From assembly GCF_020510585.1 (NCBI RefSeq), contig NZ_CP075190.1, positions 1,796,001 to 1,860,000 on the forward strand: a stretch of 64,000 nt of DNA, read 5' to 3'. The first letter of the stretch is position 1; the number at the start of each line of letters is the position of its first letter. Source of the DNA: Ferribacterium limneticum. GTDB lineage: Bacteria; Pseudomonadota; Gammaproteobacteria; Burkholderiales; Rhodocyclaceae. The position numbers and the translations under genes are program-made. Shown here one piece after another: positions 35,552-43,795 of this stretch. The notes below the pieces were generated by a model. The model searched no databases and was not told the origin of the DNA. It saw only the letters and a program-made list of their open reading frames with translations.

Positions 35552-35659
35552 TTATCGCCGAGATCGATTTAGCGCAACAAATTCGATGATTCCCCACAGC
35601 AGGGAACTGCCAAATGCAAACACGGGGTATGTGATCGTTTTTCGAATTTTTTTGTACAT
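35552..35659 (-). CDS. Small single-pass membrane protein
   Basis: 35 residues, found by reading. GAGG precedes the ATG at a proper distance. A basic N-terminus (MYKKIRKTIT), one hydrophobic helix (YPVFAFGSSLLWGIIEFVAL) and a basic tail NRSRR make a convincing inner-membrane peptide with the positive charges expected on the cytoplasmic side. Unusually AT-rich compared with the surroundings. No family recognised. Upstream of it, 35660-35834 holds no feature I can name. Confidence 0.5.
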   Translation of the reverse strand: MYKKIRKTITYPVFAFGSSLLWGIIEFVALNRSRR

Positions 35660-35834
35660 CGTATTTGCCTCGTGCAGGAAATCGGAGTCTGATCAGCCCT
35701 ACATTGAGCCAGGTTCAACGACTGCCATTTGGTAAGCGCAGTGCACCTTGTCATGAAAACTTCATCATCGGACAAAGGTATTGGCCTCTAACATATCAAG
35801 CGATTGTTAAGCAGGCATTTCAGCCACGTTACTT

Positions 35835-36908
35835 GTGCTTCCTGCCCAATTCCTCTTTCAAGGCGATCAGCAATTGCGCGGTGTAGTCCACTCAGAATTC
35901 AATGAATTGCTCGAATTGGAATCCATTATTCGAGATGGCGGAAGCCAGCTGGAGACGCATGTAGCCTGTGAAGTTACGGTCGGCGCAAGGACGTTTCCTG
36001 TGCATGTTGTCGCCTTGGGCAATCCGGACCCCGATGTTCCGGTCGTCGGCTTTTTTGGCGGCTTTCACGGACTTGAGCGAATCGGAACCGACGTGGTTCT
36101 GGCTTACCTGCGCAGTCTGGTTCGCCGACTGCCCTGGGATAGCGTTTTGCACAGGCAGCTCGAATCGGTTCGCCTGGTCTTCATGCCTATCGTTAACCCC
36201 GGCGGAATGTGGCGCGGCACCCGAGCCAATCCAAACGGTGTCGACCTGATGCGTAATGGGCCTCTGGAAGCTACGGAAAAAGTGCCCTTCATGTTTGGTG
36301 GGCAGCGCTTCAGTTCCCGTCTGCCCTGGTATCGAGGACCGCTGGCCGGCCAGTTGGAAGCGGAAAACGAAGCGGTCTGCGCGGTGGTCAGAAAAGAGTT
36401 CTTTGGGCGAACATTTGGCATCGCAATGGATTGCCATTCGGGATTCGGCGTCAGCGATCGAATCTGGTTTCCCTATGCCCATACCACCCGGCCTATTGCC
36501 CATTTGCCCGAGATGCATGCGCTCAAGGCAATATATGATCAGACCCACCCCAATCATCGCTATGTATTCGAGCCACAGAGTTGCCAGTATCTGGCGCATG
36601 GTGATTTGTGGGATTACCTTTACCAGCAGGCCAGTTTGCTTCCAGAGACAATTTTCCTCCCGTTGACACTCGAGATGGGCTCCTGGCTGTGGGTCAAGAA
36701 AAACCCGAGACAACTATTCTCCCGCCACGGAATTTTCAACCCGCTCATTGAGCACCGGCAGCATAGAGTTTTGCGCCGCCACGTGGCCTGGCTGGACTTT
36801 CTGGCGCGCGCCGCCTGCGGTTACCGGCTGTGGATTCCCACTGCGGACAATCGGGAGTTGTATCGCGAGCAGGCGATGCTGCATTGGTATGGGAAGGCAT
36901 CGTCGTGA
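35835..36908 (+). CDS. M14-type zinc carboxypeptidase-like protein
   Basis: 357 residues from GTG 35835; no good ribosome site, and TTG 35874 (AAGG upstream) is an alternative start. Zinc ligands of the M14 family are visible: His78 and Glu81 in GFFGGFHGLERIG and His201 in MDCHSGFG; a catalytic Glu candidate is Glu280 (LTLEMGSW). NPNGVDLMRN (132-141) is also family-like. No signal peptide, so probably cytoplasmic. Its TGA overlaps the GTG of the following hydrolase gene. The substrate could be a peptide, amide or amino-acid conjugate. Confidence 0.75.
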   Translation: MLPAQFLFQGDQQLRGVVHSEFNELLELESIIRDGGSQLETHVACEVTVGARTFPVHVVALGNPDPDVPVVGFFGGFHGLERIGTDVVLAYLRSLVRRLPWDSVLHRQLESVRLVFMPIVNPGGMWRGTRANPNGVDLMRNGPLEATEKVPFMFGGQRFSSRLPWYRGPLAGQLEAENEAVCAVVRKEFFGRTFGIAMDCHSGFGVSDRIWFPYAHTTRPIAHLPEMHALKAIYDQTHPNHRYVFEPQSCQYLAHGDLWDYLYQQASLLPETIFLPLTLEMGSWLWVKKNPRQLFSRHGIFNPLIEHRQHRVLRRHVAWLDFLARAACGYRLWIPTADNRELYREQAMLHWYGKASS

Positions 36909-37681
36909 GTACCTGGGTCTTGCTGCGTGGACTGACCAGAGAAAGGCGTCATTGGGGAGATTTTCCGGAAATATTGAAACGACAGTGCGGCGATGCAGCG
37001 GTATATACGATAGACCTGCCGGGAAATGGCGGCCTCAACGCTCAGGAAAGCCCGCTGCAGGTAAGCGAAATGGCAGAAAGCTGTCGTCACCAACTGCGCG
37101 AGTTGGGGATCGCTCCGCCCTATTACGTCGTGGCCATGTCACTCGGCGCCATGGTTGCCGTCGCCTGGGCGACCCGGAATCCTGAGGAAATTGGCGGCTG
37201 CGTCCTGATCAACACTAGCCTGCGCCCGTTTAGCCCCTTTCACCATCGCCTCCGGCCACAAAACTATCTGAAGCTGGCCAGTCTGCTCTTGCCCGGATGC
37301 GATGCTCATTACCGGGAAAGCGTCATTCTGCAGATCACCAGCAACCGCCCGATCTCCCCGGAAAGATTGTCCGAGTTGACCGATTACGCTCGTCAAAATC
37401 CGGTTTCATCGCGCAACGCCCTGCGCCAATTGCTCGCCGCAGTCCGCTACCAGCCGCCTTCAGCAAAACCCTTGGCGCCGGTACTGGTTTTATGCAGCAG
37501 ACAAGACCGGCTGGTTGATTCTCGTTGTTCCCGAACGCTTGCCGCGCGTTGGCATAGCGCCTTCGCTGAACACCTTTCGGCCGGCCATGATCTGCCACTT
37601 GACGACGCGCCCTGGGTTGCCGAGCAAATAGGGCGCTGGCTGCGCGACTCGACACCAACGCGATTGCCGGGGAACCTGTAA
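36905..37681 (+). CDS. Alpha/beta hydrolase
   Basis: 258 residues from GTG 36905, overlapping the M14 gene stop (GTGA). The nucleophile elbow is AMSLGAM (Ser79), the acid is probably in LCSRQDRLVD, and the His is in AGHDLPLDDAPW, giving a complete Ser-Asp-His triad. Similar in size and layout to small esterases such as BioH, but I cannot assign a substrate. Translationally coupled to the M14 gene, and the MaoC-like gene starts 3 bases after its stop. Confidence 0.8.
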   Translation: MSTWVLLRGLTRERRHWGDFPEILKRQCGDAAVYTIDLPGNGGLNAQESPLQVSEMAESCRHQLRELGIAPPYYVVAMSLGAMVAVAWATRNPEEIGGCVLINTSLRPFSPFHHRLRPQNYLKLASLLLPGCDAHYRESVILQITSNRPISPERLSELTDYARQNPVSSRNALRQLLAAVRYQPPSAKPLAPVLVLCSRQDRLVDSRCSRTLAARWHSAFAEHLSAGHDLPLDDAPWVAEQIGRWLRDSTPTRLPGNL

Positions 37682-37684
37682 ATC

Positions 37685-38536
37685 TTGCCACCTGAACGGC
37701 TTCCGCCTCTACCCATTTTGCTGATCAGGAGCATCGCAAGCTTGTGGCGCAAGCAGGCATCGGCGCTGCCAGACTCAGGCCTGGTCGGTCACTTCGAGAT
37801 CAAAAACATCGATATGGCTCATGTCGCCAAATATCGACGGTTTTTTGATGATCGCGGGCAACAGGTACCACTGACCTATTTCTATCTTTTGGCGCAGCGT
37901 GCGCAGATCGCGTTGATGCTGGATGGACGTTTTCCGCATCCCATTCCTGGTCTGATTCATGTCAGCAACAAGATGCGATTTCATGACGTATTTCAGGAGG
38001 GCCTACCACTTGAAGTTGAGGTCTCGGTCTCGCCAGTTCTTCGCGCAGACGACGCAAAATCTGTCGCGTTCAGCGTTGAAATGAGCCAAAGCGGACGACG
38101 CATTGTTAGCTGCCTCAGCGAATACCGGGTTCCACGAAGCAATCGCCGCAAACCGGCGGGGGAAACCCGGCCCGAAAACTTTCCGGAAACGTTTTTGCAG
38201 GAAGGCTGGACCTTCGACAAGTCACTCGGTCGTCGTTACGCCATGATCTCTAGCGACTTCAACCCGATTCACCTGTCGTCATTGCTGGCCCGTGCCTTTG
38301 GGTTCAAAAGTGCCATCGCCCACGGCATGTACTCCATCGGACGCGCGGCAGTGAGCATCGAGCACCGTACGGGAAGACCTCTGATTGAAATAAGCGCTCA
38401 TTTCAGACGGCCAATCCTGCTCGGAACCGAGGCGATTTTTGGTTTTGAATCGACCGCGACGACCCAAGGTGATTTCGGCGTAATGTTGGCGCCGGACCGG
38501 CAATTGGCAATCAACGGTTCCTGGTCTGTTTGCTAG
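37685..38536 (+). CDS. MaoC-like hot-dog hydratase
   Basis: 283 residues from TTG 37685. The N-terminal half is a diverged hot-dog domain; the C-terminal half (about 175-283) has the R-hydratase motif SSDFNPIHLSSLLARAFGFKSAIAHGMY with catalytic Asp and His present, though the usual Gly before Asp is Ser. Family members hydrate trans-2-enoyl thioesters. The gene is AT-richer than its neighbours and completes a tightly packed unit with the M14 peptidase and alpha/beta hydrolase. The start codon is uncertain. Confidence 0.78.
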   Translation: MPPERLPPLPILLIRSIASLWRKQASALPDSGLVGHFEIKNIDMAHVAKYRRFFDDRGQQVPLTYFYLLAQRAQIALMLDGRFPHPIPGLIHVSNKMRFHDVFQEGLPLEVEVSVSPVLRADDAKSVAFSVEMSQSGRRIVSCLSEYRVPRSNRRKPAGETRPENFPETFLQEGWTFDKSLGRRYAMISSDFNPIHLSSLLARAFGFKSAIAHGMYSIGRAAVSIEHRTGRPLIEISAHFRRPILLGTEAIFGFESTATTQGDFGVMLAPDRQLAINGSWSVC

Positions 38537-38685
38537 TGTGTTGCATTGACCGGTTGAAACCGCAGCGCGAAGTACTCAGTCGCAAAAATACGAAGCAGGC
38601 CTTCAATTCTCGCCTTCGCGCGTCGGCCAGAGCGGTGCCTTATGCCGACGCGCATTTCCTCACCGTAGCGATTCAAAAAATCGTC

Positions 38686-38728
38686 ATTTCAAATTTCGCC
38701 CAATTTTCCGGTTGACCGTGGGATTGGC
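38686..38728 (+). repeat. Dispersed ~40-bp repeat, copy B
   Basis: Core TTCCGGTTGACCGTGG with an AT-rich arm, in the spacer between the convergent MaoC-like gene and pqqE. It matches copy A at 30 of 36 positions. No terminator-like hairpin was seen in this spacer. Confidence 0.7.
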
Positions 38729-38739
38729 TGAGCGGCGGG

Positions 38740-39885
38740 TCAGGCGGACGGTACTGGCGTTTTTTCTTTCTGCGTCAGGCGCCGGCTTTCCTTGGGGTCG
38801 CGAAAAATCAGTGGTTGCGCCTGGCGAACCGGGTTTTCAGCATTTTCCAGCGCGCTGCTGACGATTTCATGGTGCGGGCTTTTCGGGCAGACCGGGTCGG
38901 CCGCGTCGGCATCGCCGGCCAGCAGGTAGGCCTGGCAGCGGCAGCCGCCGAGGTCTTCTTCTTTTTTGTCGCAGTCGCGGCAGGGCTGTTTCATCCAGCC
39001 GGTGCCGCGGTAGTGGTTGAAGCCTTCGGACTCGTGCCAGATCTCGCGCAGGCTGCTGTCGCGGACGTTGGGGAAACTCAGGCCGGGCAGCATGCGGGCG
39101 GTGTGGCAGGGCAGGGCGGTGCCGTCCGGCGTTACGGTGAGGAAGACGTTGCCCCAGCCGTTCATGCATTTCTTGGGTTTGCCTTCGTGATAATCGGGAA
39201 CGACGAAAAGGATGCGCATGCGTTCGGCCAGCTTTTCCTTCCATTCGTTGGTGATGGCTTCGGCGCGGCGCAGTTGCTCGCGCGACGGCATGAGCTGGTC
39301 GCGGTTGAGCAGCGCCCAGGAGTAATACTGGGCGTTGGCCAGTTCGAGGTATTCGGCGCCGAGGGCGTCGGCCATTTCGATAATGCGGCCGATATGGTCG
39401 ATGTTGAGGCGATGGATGACGACGTTCATGACCATCGGCCAGCCGCGCGCCTTGATCATTTCGCCGACCTTCTGCTTGAGGTCGAAGGTGCGCGTGTGGG
39501 TCAGGAAATCGTTGACCTCTTTGGTCGAATCCTGGAAGGACAGCTGGATGTGGTCGAGGCCGGCCGCCTTGAAGGCGTCGAGGCGGGCTTCGGTGAGGCC
39601 GACGCCGGAGGTGATCAGGTTGGTGTAGTAGCCGAGCTGGCGGGCTTCGCCGATGAGTATCTCTAAATCGTCGCGCAGCAGCGGTTCGCCGCCGGAAAAA
39701 CCGCATTGCACGGCGCCCAGTTCGCGCCCTTCGCGCAGCACGCGCAGCCAGTCTTCGGTGCTCAGCTCGGTCTCGTGTTTGGCGAAATCGACCGGGTTGT
39801 AGCAAAACACACAGTGCAGCGGGCAGCGGTAGGTGACTTCGGCCAACAGCCACATCGGCGGGCCGATTTTGGCCGGGGCGTTCAT
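38740..39885 (-). CDS. pqqE: PQQ biosynthesis radical SAM protein PqqE
   Basis: 381 residues. Radical SAM enzyme that forms the first C-C bond between Glu and Tyr of PqqA. The 4Fe-4S cluster motif is C21xxxC25xxC28 (RCPLHCVFC); the C-terminal SPASM region carries further cysteines (CMNGWGN, CRDCDKKEEDLGGCRC, CPKSPHH). Last gene of pqqABCDE, starting in an ATGA overlap with pqqD. It acts with PqqD, which presents the peptide. Confidence 0.96.
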   Translation of the reverse strand: MNAPAKIGPPMWLLAEVTYRCPLHCVFCYNPVDFAKHETELSTEDWLRVLREGRELGAVQCGFSGGEPLLRDDLEILIGEARQLGYYTNLITSGVGLTEARLDAFKAAGLDHIQLSFQDSTKEVNDFLTHTRTFDLKQKVGEMIKARGWPMVMNVVIHRLNIDHIGRIIEMADALGAEYLELANAQYYSWALLNRDQLMPSREQLRRAEAITNEWKEKLAERMRILFVVPDYHEGKPKKCMNGWGNVFLTVTPDGTALPCHTARMLPGLSFPNVRDSSLREIWHESEGFNHYRGTGWMKQPCRDCDKKEEDLGGCRCQAYLLAGDADAADPVCPKSPHHEIVSSALENAENPVRQAQPLIFRDPKESRRLTQKEKTPVPSA

Positions 39886-40157
39886 GCCTTGGCTCCGCTA
39901 TCGAGGCGCAGCCAGCGTTTTTCGATGGCCATGGCGAGAAACGCCTCGACGTCGCCGCGCAAGCCGCTGGCCGAAAAGGCCGCTTCAAGATCGGCGACGA
40001 TGGCCGCGATGTCGCGCTGGCCGTCGCAGCGGGCGAGGATTTCGCCGCCGCTCTGGTTGAGCTTGATCATCCCTTCCGGGTAGAGCAGGACGTGGCATTG
40101 CTGCGCCGGCTCCCACTGGAAGCGGAAGCCGTGGCCGAGGCGCGGCGTGCCGTCCAT
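39882..40157 (-). CDS. pqqD: PQQ biosynthesis peptide chaperone PqqD
   Basis: 91 residues from ATG 40157, which shares one base with the pqqC stop (TGATG). PqqD binds PqqA and delivers it to PqqE; it has the RRE winged-helix fold shared by RiPP pathways. FRFQWEPAQQCHVLLYPEGMIKLNQSGGEIL is characteristic. The open frame extends 24 codons upstream inside pqqC and is not used. Confidence 0.94.
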   Translation of the reverse strand: MDGTPRLGHGFRFQWEPAQQCHVLLYPEGMIKLNQSGGEILARCDGQRDIAAIVADLEAAFSASGLRGDVEAFLAMAIEKRWLRLDSGAKA

Positions 40158-40948
40158 CAGGCAACTTTCCGTTCGGCGGTGACACCGTTGGTACCGTAGT
40201 GCTGGCCCATGACGTCGTTCATCGACCACAGGATGTCGAGCTTGAACTTGAGGATCTGCACGGCGCGTTCCTGCATGGCGCGGGTGCGGAAGTAGTCGAG
40301 CGTGACATTGAGGCCCTGGATCACGTCACGCGGTGCCTGGCTGGTGCGGTTGCGGAAATATTGCAGGCCGGACGACTCGATCCACGGGTAGTGGCCGGGC
40401 CAGGTGGCCAGGCGCTGCAGGTGGATGACCGGGGCGAACAGTTCGGTCAGCGACGAGCAGACAGCCTCCTGCCACGGGGCGCGACGGGCGAAGTTGATGT
40501 AGGCGTCGACGGCGAAGCGGACGCCGGGCAGGACGTGGCGCAGATCCACGATTTCCTCGCGGGTCAGGCCGACGGATTCGCCGAGGCGGATCCAGGCTTC
40601 GATGCCGCCGGCGTCGACCATCTTTTCGCCATTCGGCAGGCCGTATTCGAAGCCGTCATGGTCGAGGATGCGCTGCACCCAGCCGCGGCGCACTTCGCGG
40701 TCCGGGCAGTTGGCCATGATCGCCGCATCCTTCACCGGAATGGCGATCTGGTAGTAGTAGCGGTTGGCCACCCAGCCGCGAATCTGCTCGGGCGTGGCGT
40801 GGCCGGTGTTGAGCATGACGTTGAACGGGTGGTGGATGTGATAGGCCTTGCCGTTCTCGCGCAACTGCGCTTCGAACTCCTCGCGGCTCCAGGCCGGGCG
40901 GCCATCGTCGGCGTCGTGGGATTCGGCAAGGATGTCGGCTCGGATCAT
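40157..40948 (-). CDS. pqqC: Pyrroloquinoline-quinone synthase PqqC
   Basis: 263 residues. Cofactor-free oxidase that catalyses the last ring closure and eight-electron oxidation giving PQQ. Typical segments: [61 protein letters not shown], and [24 protein letters not shown]. Between pqqB (15-base gap) and pqqD (one-base overlap). Confidence 0.95.
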   Translation of the reverse strand: MIRADILAESHDADDGRPAWSREEFEAQLRENGKAYHIHHPFNVMLNTGHATPEQIRGWVANRYYYQIAIPVKDAAIMANCPDREVRRGWVQRILDHDGFEYGLPNGEKMVDAGGIEAWIRLGESVGLTREEIVDLRHVLPGVRFAVDAYINFARRAPWQEAVCSSLTELFAPVIHLQRLATWPGHYPWIESSGLQYFRNRTSQAPRDVIQGLNVTLDYFRTRAMQERAVQILKFKLDILWSMNDVMGQHYGTNGVTAERKVA

Positions 40949-40963
40949 GGTTGTCTCTCTTTG

Positions 40964-41884
40964 TTAGATGGTGATGCGGGTGCCGTCTTCGGCAACCTCG
41001 ATGCCGCGCCGGGTCAGTTCGGCGCGCTGCGGCGAGTTTTCGTCGAGGATGGGATTGGTGTTGTTGATGTGGATGAGGATCTTGCGCACGCGTTTCGGCA
41101 GCTCGTCCAGCCAGTCCATCATGCCGCCGGGGCCGGATTGCGGCAGGTGGCCGATGTCGCGGGCGGTCTTGGTGGACAGGCCGGCGACGATCATTTCGTC
41201 GTCCGTCCAGAAGGTGCCGTCGACCATCACGCAGTCGGCTTCGGCCATGCGGGCGAAGACTTCCGGCGTGCGGGCGCCGAGGCCCGGGGCGTAGAACAGC
41301 TTGTGGCCGCTGCGCTGGTCGGTGATGCTGACGCCGACGTTGTCACCATCGACCGAGGCTTCGCGGTGCGGCGAGTAGGGCGCCGCCTTGCTGGACAGCG
41401 GCAGCACGGAGAATTCGAGGCCGGGTACCTTGGGCATGGCGAAGGGCGTGCCGTCGAGCGGGATGTCGTGGCGGTCGACACCGCAGTAGTGTTCCAGCAC
41501 CTTGAGCACCGGGTTGCCGGTGGTCAGGTCTTCGTAGACCGGCTCGGCGCACCACAGCGGCATCTTCGATTTCTGCTCGCGCAGCATGAAGAGGCCGGTG
41601 GCGTGGTCGATCTGGCCGTCGACGAGGAGGATGCCGCCGATGCCGGTGTCGCGCAGGGCGCGGTTCGGCTGCAGTTCGGGGGTGGCCTTGATCTGCTGCA
41701 GGACGTCGGGCGAGGCGTTGAGCAGGGTCCAGTCCTGGCCGTCGTCGGTGCTGACGCAGATCGATGATTGGGTGCGCGGTTTGGCGCGGACGCTGCCGTC
41801 GCGGATGCCGGCGCAATTGCGGCAGTTGCAGTTCCACTGCGGGAAGCCGCCGCCGGCCGAGGCGCCGAGAATGATCAGTTTCAT
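40964..41884 (-). CDS. pqqB: PQQ biosynthesis protein PqqB
   Basis: 306 residues, metallo-beta-lactamase fold. PqqB hydroxylates the tyrosine of the cross-linked peptide intermediate. N-terminal LGASAGGGFPQWNCNCRNCAG has the structural zinc cysteines; metal ligands lie in the QIDHATG region and near HINNTNPIL. Second gene of the pqq operon, separated from pqqA by a strong hairpin. Confidence 0.95.
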   Translation of the reverse strand: MKLIILGASAGGGFPQWNCNCRNCAGIRDGSVRAKPRTQSSICVSTDDGQDWTLLNASPDVLQQIKATPELQPNRALRDTGIGGILLVDGQIDHATGLFMLREQKSKMPLWCAEPVYEDLTTGNPVLKVLEHYCGVDRHDIPLDGTPFAMPKVPGLEFSVLPLSSKAAPYSPHREASVDGDNVGVSITDQRSGHKLFYAPGLGARTPEVFARMAEADCVMVDGTFWTDDEMIVAGLSTKTARDIGHLPQSGPGGMMDWLDELPKRVRKILIHINNTNPILDENSPQRAELTRRGIEVAEDGTRITI

Positions 41885-41896
41885 GATTGATTGGAA

Positions 41897-41927
41897 CCGT
41901 CATCGCCAGCCGAAGCCGCGATGACGG
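41897..41927 (-). terminator. Hairpin between pqqA and pqqB (probable attenuator)
   Basis: A perfect 10-bp inverted repeat (CCGTCATCGC with its complement) around an 11-base loop that can itself fold, transcribed between pqqA and pqqB without a T tract. Such hairpins let the pqqA message be more abundant than pqqB-E; that role is inferred. Confidence 0.6.
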
Positions 41928-41935
41928 CGCTTCCC

Positions 41936-42010
41936 TTAGCGGGCGGCGATGTACATCGTGATTTCGAAGCCGAAGCGGAAGTCACAAGCGGTCGGGGTTT
42001 CCCATTTCAT
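41936..42010 (-). CDS. pqqA: PQQ precursor peptide PqqA
   Basis: 24 residues, found by reading. The peptide contains Glu16 and Tyr20 in the FEITMYIAAR end, the ExxxY pair that is cross-linked and oxidised to PQQ. GGAGA precedes the ATG. First gene of pqqABCDE. There is no pqqF-type protease gene beside it, so precursor cleavage must rely on another peptidase. Confidence 0.95.
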   Translation of the reverse strand: MKWETPTACDFRFGFEITMYIAAR

Positions 42011-42133
42011 TAGATAGTCTCCGTTATGGATTGAAAGTCCGGCGGCACTTGCTGCCGGTTGTCCGCCGTTTTCAGCGATGCGGCGGACTGGAATGAACTA
42101 TCGCAAGGGGGGTTATTTGGCGCTCGGCGGGAA

Positions 42134-42162
42134 TCATGAATTGCCCCTCATGATTTTCATGA
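42134..42162. repeat. Three TCATGA palindromes between pqqA and pip
   Basis: TCATGA occurs at 42134, 42148 and 42157 in the divergent region between pqqA and the prolyl aminopeptidase gene. It could be an operator, but the hexamer is short and the spacing (14 and 9) irregular. Confidence 0.3.
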
Positions 42163-42196
42163 GATTCTTGTGGCGCCTGTCTGGCGGGAGTTGGTG

Positions 42197-43180
42197 ATGG
42201 TTAGAATGGCCAGCATGTCTGCCGCTTCCACCGCCTTGCATTCCACTGTTCAGTCGTTCGCTAGCGGCTGGCTGCCGGTCTCCGGTGGTCATCGTCTTTA
42301 CTATGAGCAGCGTGGCGTGCCGGCGGGGATTCCCGTGCTGATCCTGCACGGAGGGCCCGGTTCCGGCTGTTCGCCGCTGATGGCTGGCTTCTTCGATCCC
42401 GAGCGCTATCGCGTCATCCTGCTCGACCAGCGCGGCGCCGGTAAAAGCCTGCCGGCAGGCTGTTGCGAGGAAAACACGACGCCCGCGCTGATCGACGACA
42501 TCGAGGTTTTGCGCCGGCATCTGGGCATCGACCGCTGGCTGGTGATGGGCGGTTCGTGGGGCGCCACCCTCGGCATTTTGTATGCTGCAGCGCATCCCGG
42601 GCAGCTCAGCGGTCTGCTGCTGCGTAACCCTTTCCTGGCGCGGGCGGCCGATCTTGAGTGGTTCTTCGGCGGCGCCCATCAGCACCATCCCGAAGCGTGG
42701 CAGCACTGGGCGGCGCTTGGCGCGCCGGAAGCGCCGGGCGCCATGCTGCCCTGGCTGGCTGAGTGCTTCCGCAGCGGGCCGCCATCAGCGTTGGCGGATC
42801 ACGTCACCGCCTGGCATGTCTGGGAATGCGCCCTGGCCAGAACGCCGAGCCGGGCCTTGAGTCCGGCCGATATCGATGCTTTGCACCTGCGCTATCGCCT
42901 GCAACTGCATTATTTTCGCCACGCCTGCTTCATCGCGGAAGGCGGCGTGCTGGCCGCCGCCGAGCGCATCGCGACGGTGAGTATGCCAATCCACGTTGTG
43001 CAGGGCCTGGCCGATCACGTTTGTCCGGCCAGTGCGACGGCCGTGTTGCTGAAGAAACTGCCGAACGCCGGCTGCACCTGGGTGGAGGGAGTCGGGCACG
43101 ACCCCTATGCTCCGGCAATGCAGGCGGCGACGCTTGGGCTGGTCGAATCCTTTGCCGCGCTTGGGCGGTTTGCACCCTGA
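42197..43180 (+). CDS. pip: Prolyl aminopeptidase (S33 alpha/beta hydrolase)
   Basis: 327 residues from ATG 42197, chosen for GGGAG six bases upstream. Family landmarks: oxyanion motif HGGPGSG (51-57), DQRGAGKS, nucleophile elbow GGSWGAT (Ser120), and the C-terminal GVGHDPY with catalytic His. Such enzymes release N-terminal proline from peptides in the cytoplasm. It is divergent from the pqq operon. A part in PQQ precursor degradation is possible but unsupported. Confidence 0.88.
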   Translation: MVRMASMSAASTALHSTVQSFASGWLPVSGGHRLYYEQRGVPAGIPVLILHGGPGSGCSPLMAGFFDPERYRVILLDQRGAGKSLPAGCCEENTTPALIDDIEVLRRHLGIDRWLVMGGSWGATLGILYAAAHPGQLSGLLLRNPFLARAADLEWFFGGAHQHHPEAWQHWAALGAPEAPGAMLPWLAECFRSGPPSALADHVTAWHVWECALARTPSRALSPADIDALHLRYRLQLHYFRHACFIAEGGVLAAAERIATVSMPIHVVQGLADHVCPASATAVLLKKLPNAGCTWVEGVGHDPYAPAMQAATLGLVESFAALGRFAP

Positions 43181-43314
43181 TCCTGGATTCGGACAAATTT
43201 CTCGTCGTCGATCTTGAAAAATGGCCTTGCTGTCATCATATCGGAGCAATGTATGCCTCTCGGAAACGGGGGGCATTTGGTTGTCGTCGCCTTGATTCAA
43301 CTGGAGGCAGTACC

Positions 43315-43785
43315 TTGAAAAACTTGCTCTCGATCTTGCTGTTGTCCGGTGCGGCTTGCGCCTTTGCTGACACGAATCCCCGCCTGCTCGAACTGAAGGC
43401 TGAATACAGTCAGTTGCATGAGGAACAGCAATCGATGTACCAGCAGTTCGAAATGGCCCAGGAGTTGCGTCGCAACGAACTGCGCGAGCGCCAGCCACCG
43501 GCGGTTCAGGGGTTTTCGGCGCAGGGTAGCAATCCCGATGGCCAGGTATCAATCGATTTCAACGAAAACGCTCGCCGCCAGCTCGAAAAGCAGGACCGCC
43601 TGCATGCCTACGACCGCGAGATCAGCCAGACTCACGCCCGCTACATGGAACTCGCCGCCCGGAAGAAAGCCTTGCTCGACGAAATCAACGAGCTGTCAAA
43701 GGCTGCACCTGAAGCCGTTGAAGAGCCGGTGCCGGCAAAGTCGCCGGCTCGCGCCAAAACCTCGCGCTCAAGCCGCGAGAAATAG
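43315..43785 (+). CDS. Exported coiled-coil hypothetical protein
   Basis: 156 residues from TTG 43315, preceded by GGAGG seven bases away; upstream frame reads through other genes and is not used. A signal peptide (KNLLSILLLSGAACAFA) precedes a charged helical chain with two coiled-coil stretches (about 25-55 and 85-130) and a Pro/Lys-rich tail. Periplasmic; no family recognised. It converges with hpnE. Confidence 0.7.
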   Translation: MKNLLSILLLSGAACAFADTNPRLLELKAEYSQLHEEQQSMYQQFEMAQELRRNELRERQPPAVQGFSAQGSNPDGQVSIDFNENARRQLEKQDRLHAYDREISQTHARYMELAARKKALLDEINELSKAAPEAVEEPVPAKSPARAKTSRSSREK

Positions 43786-43795
43786 CCGCTATGCG

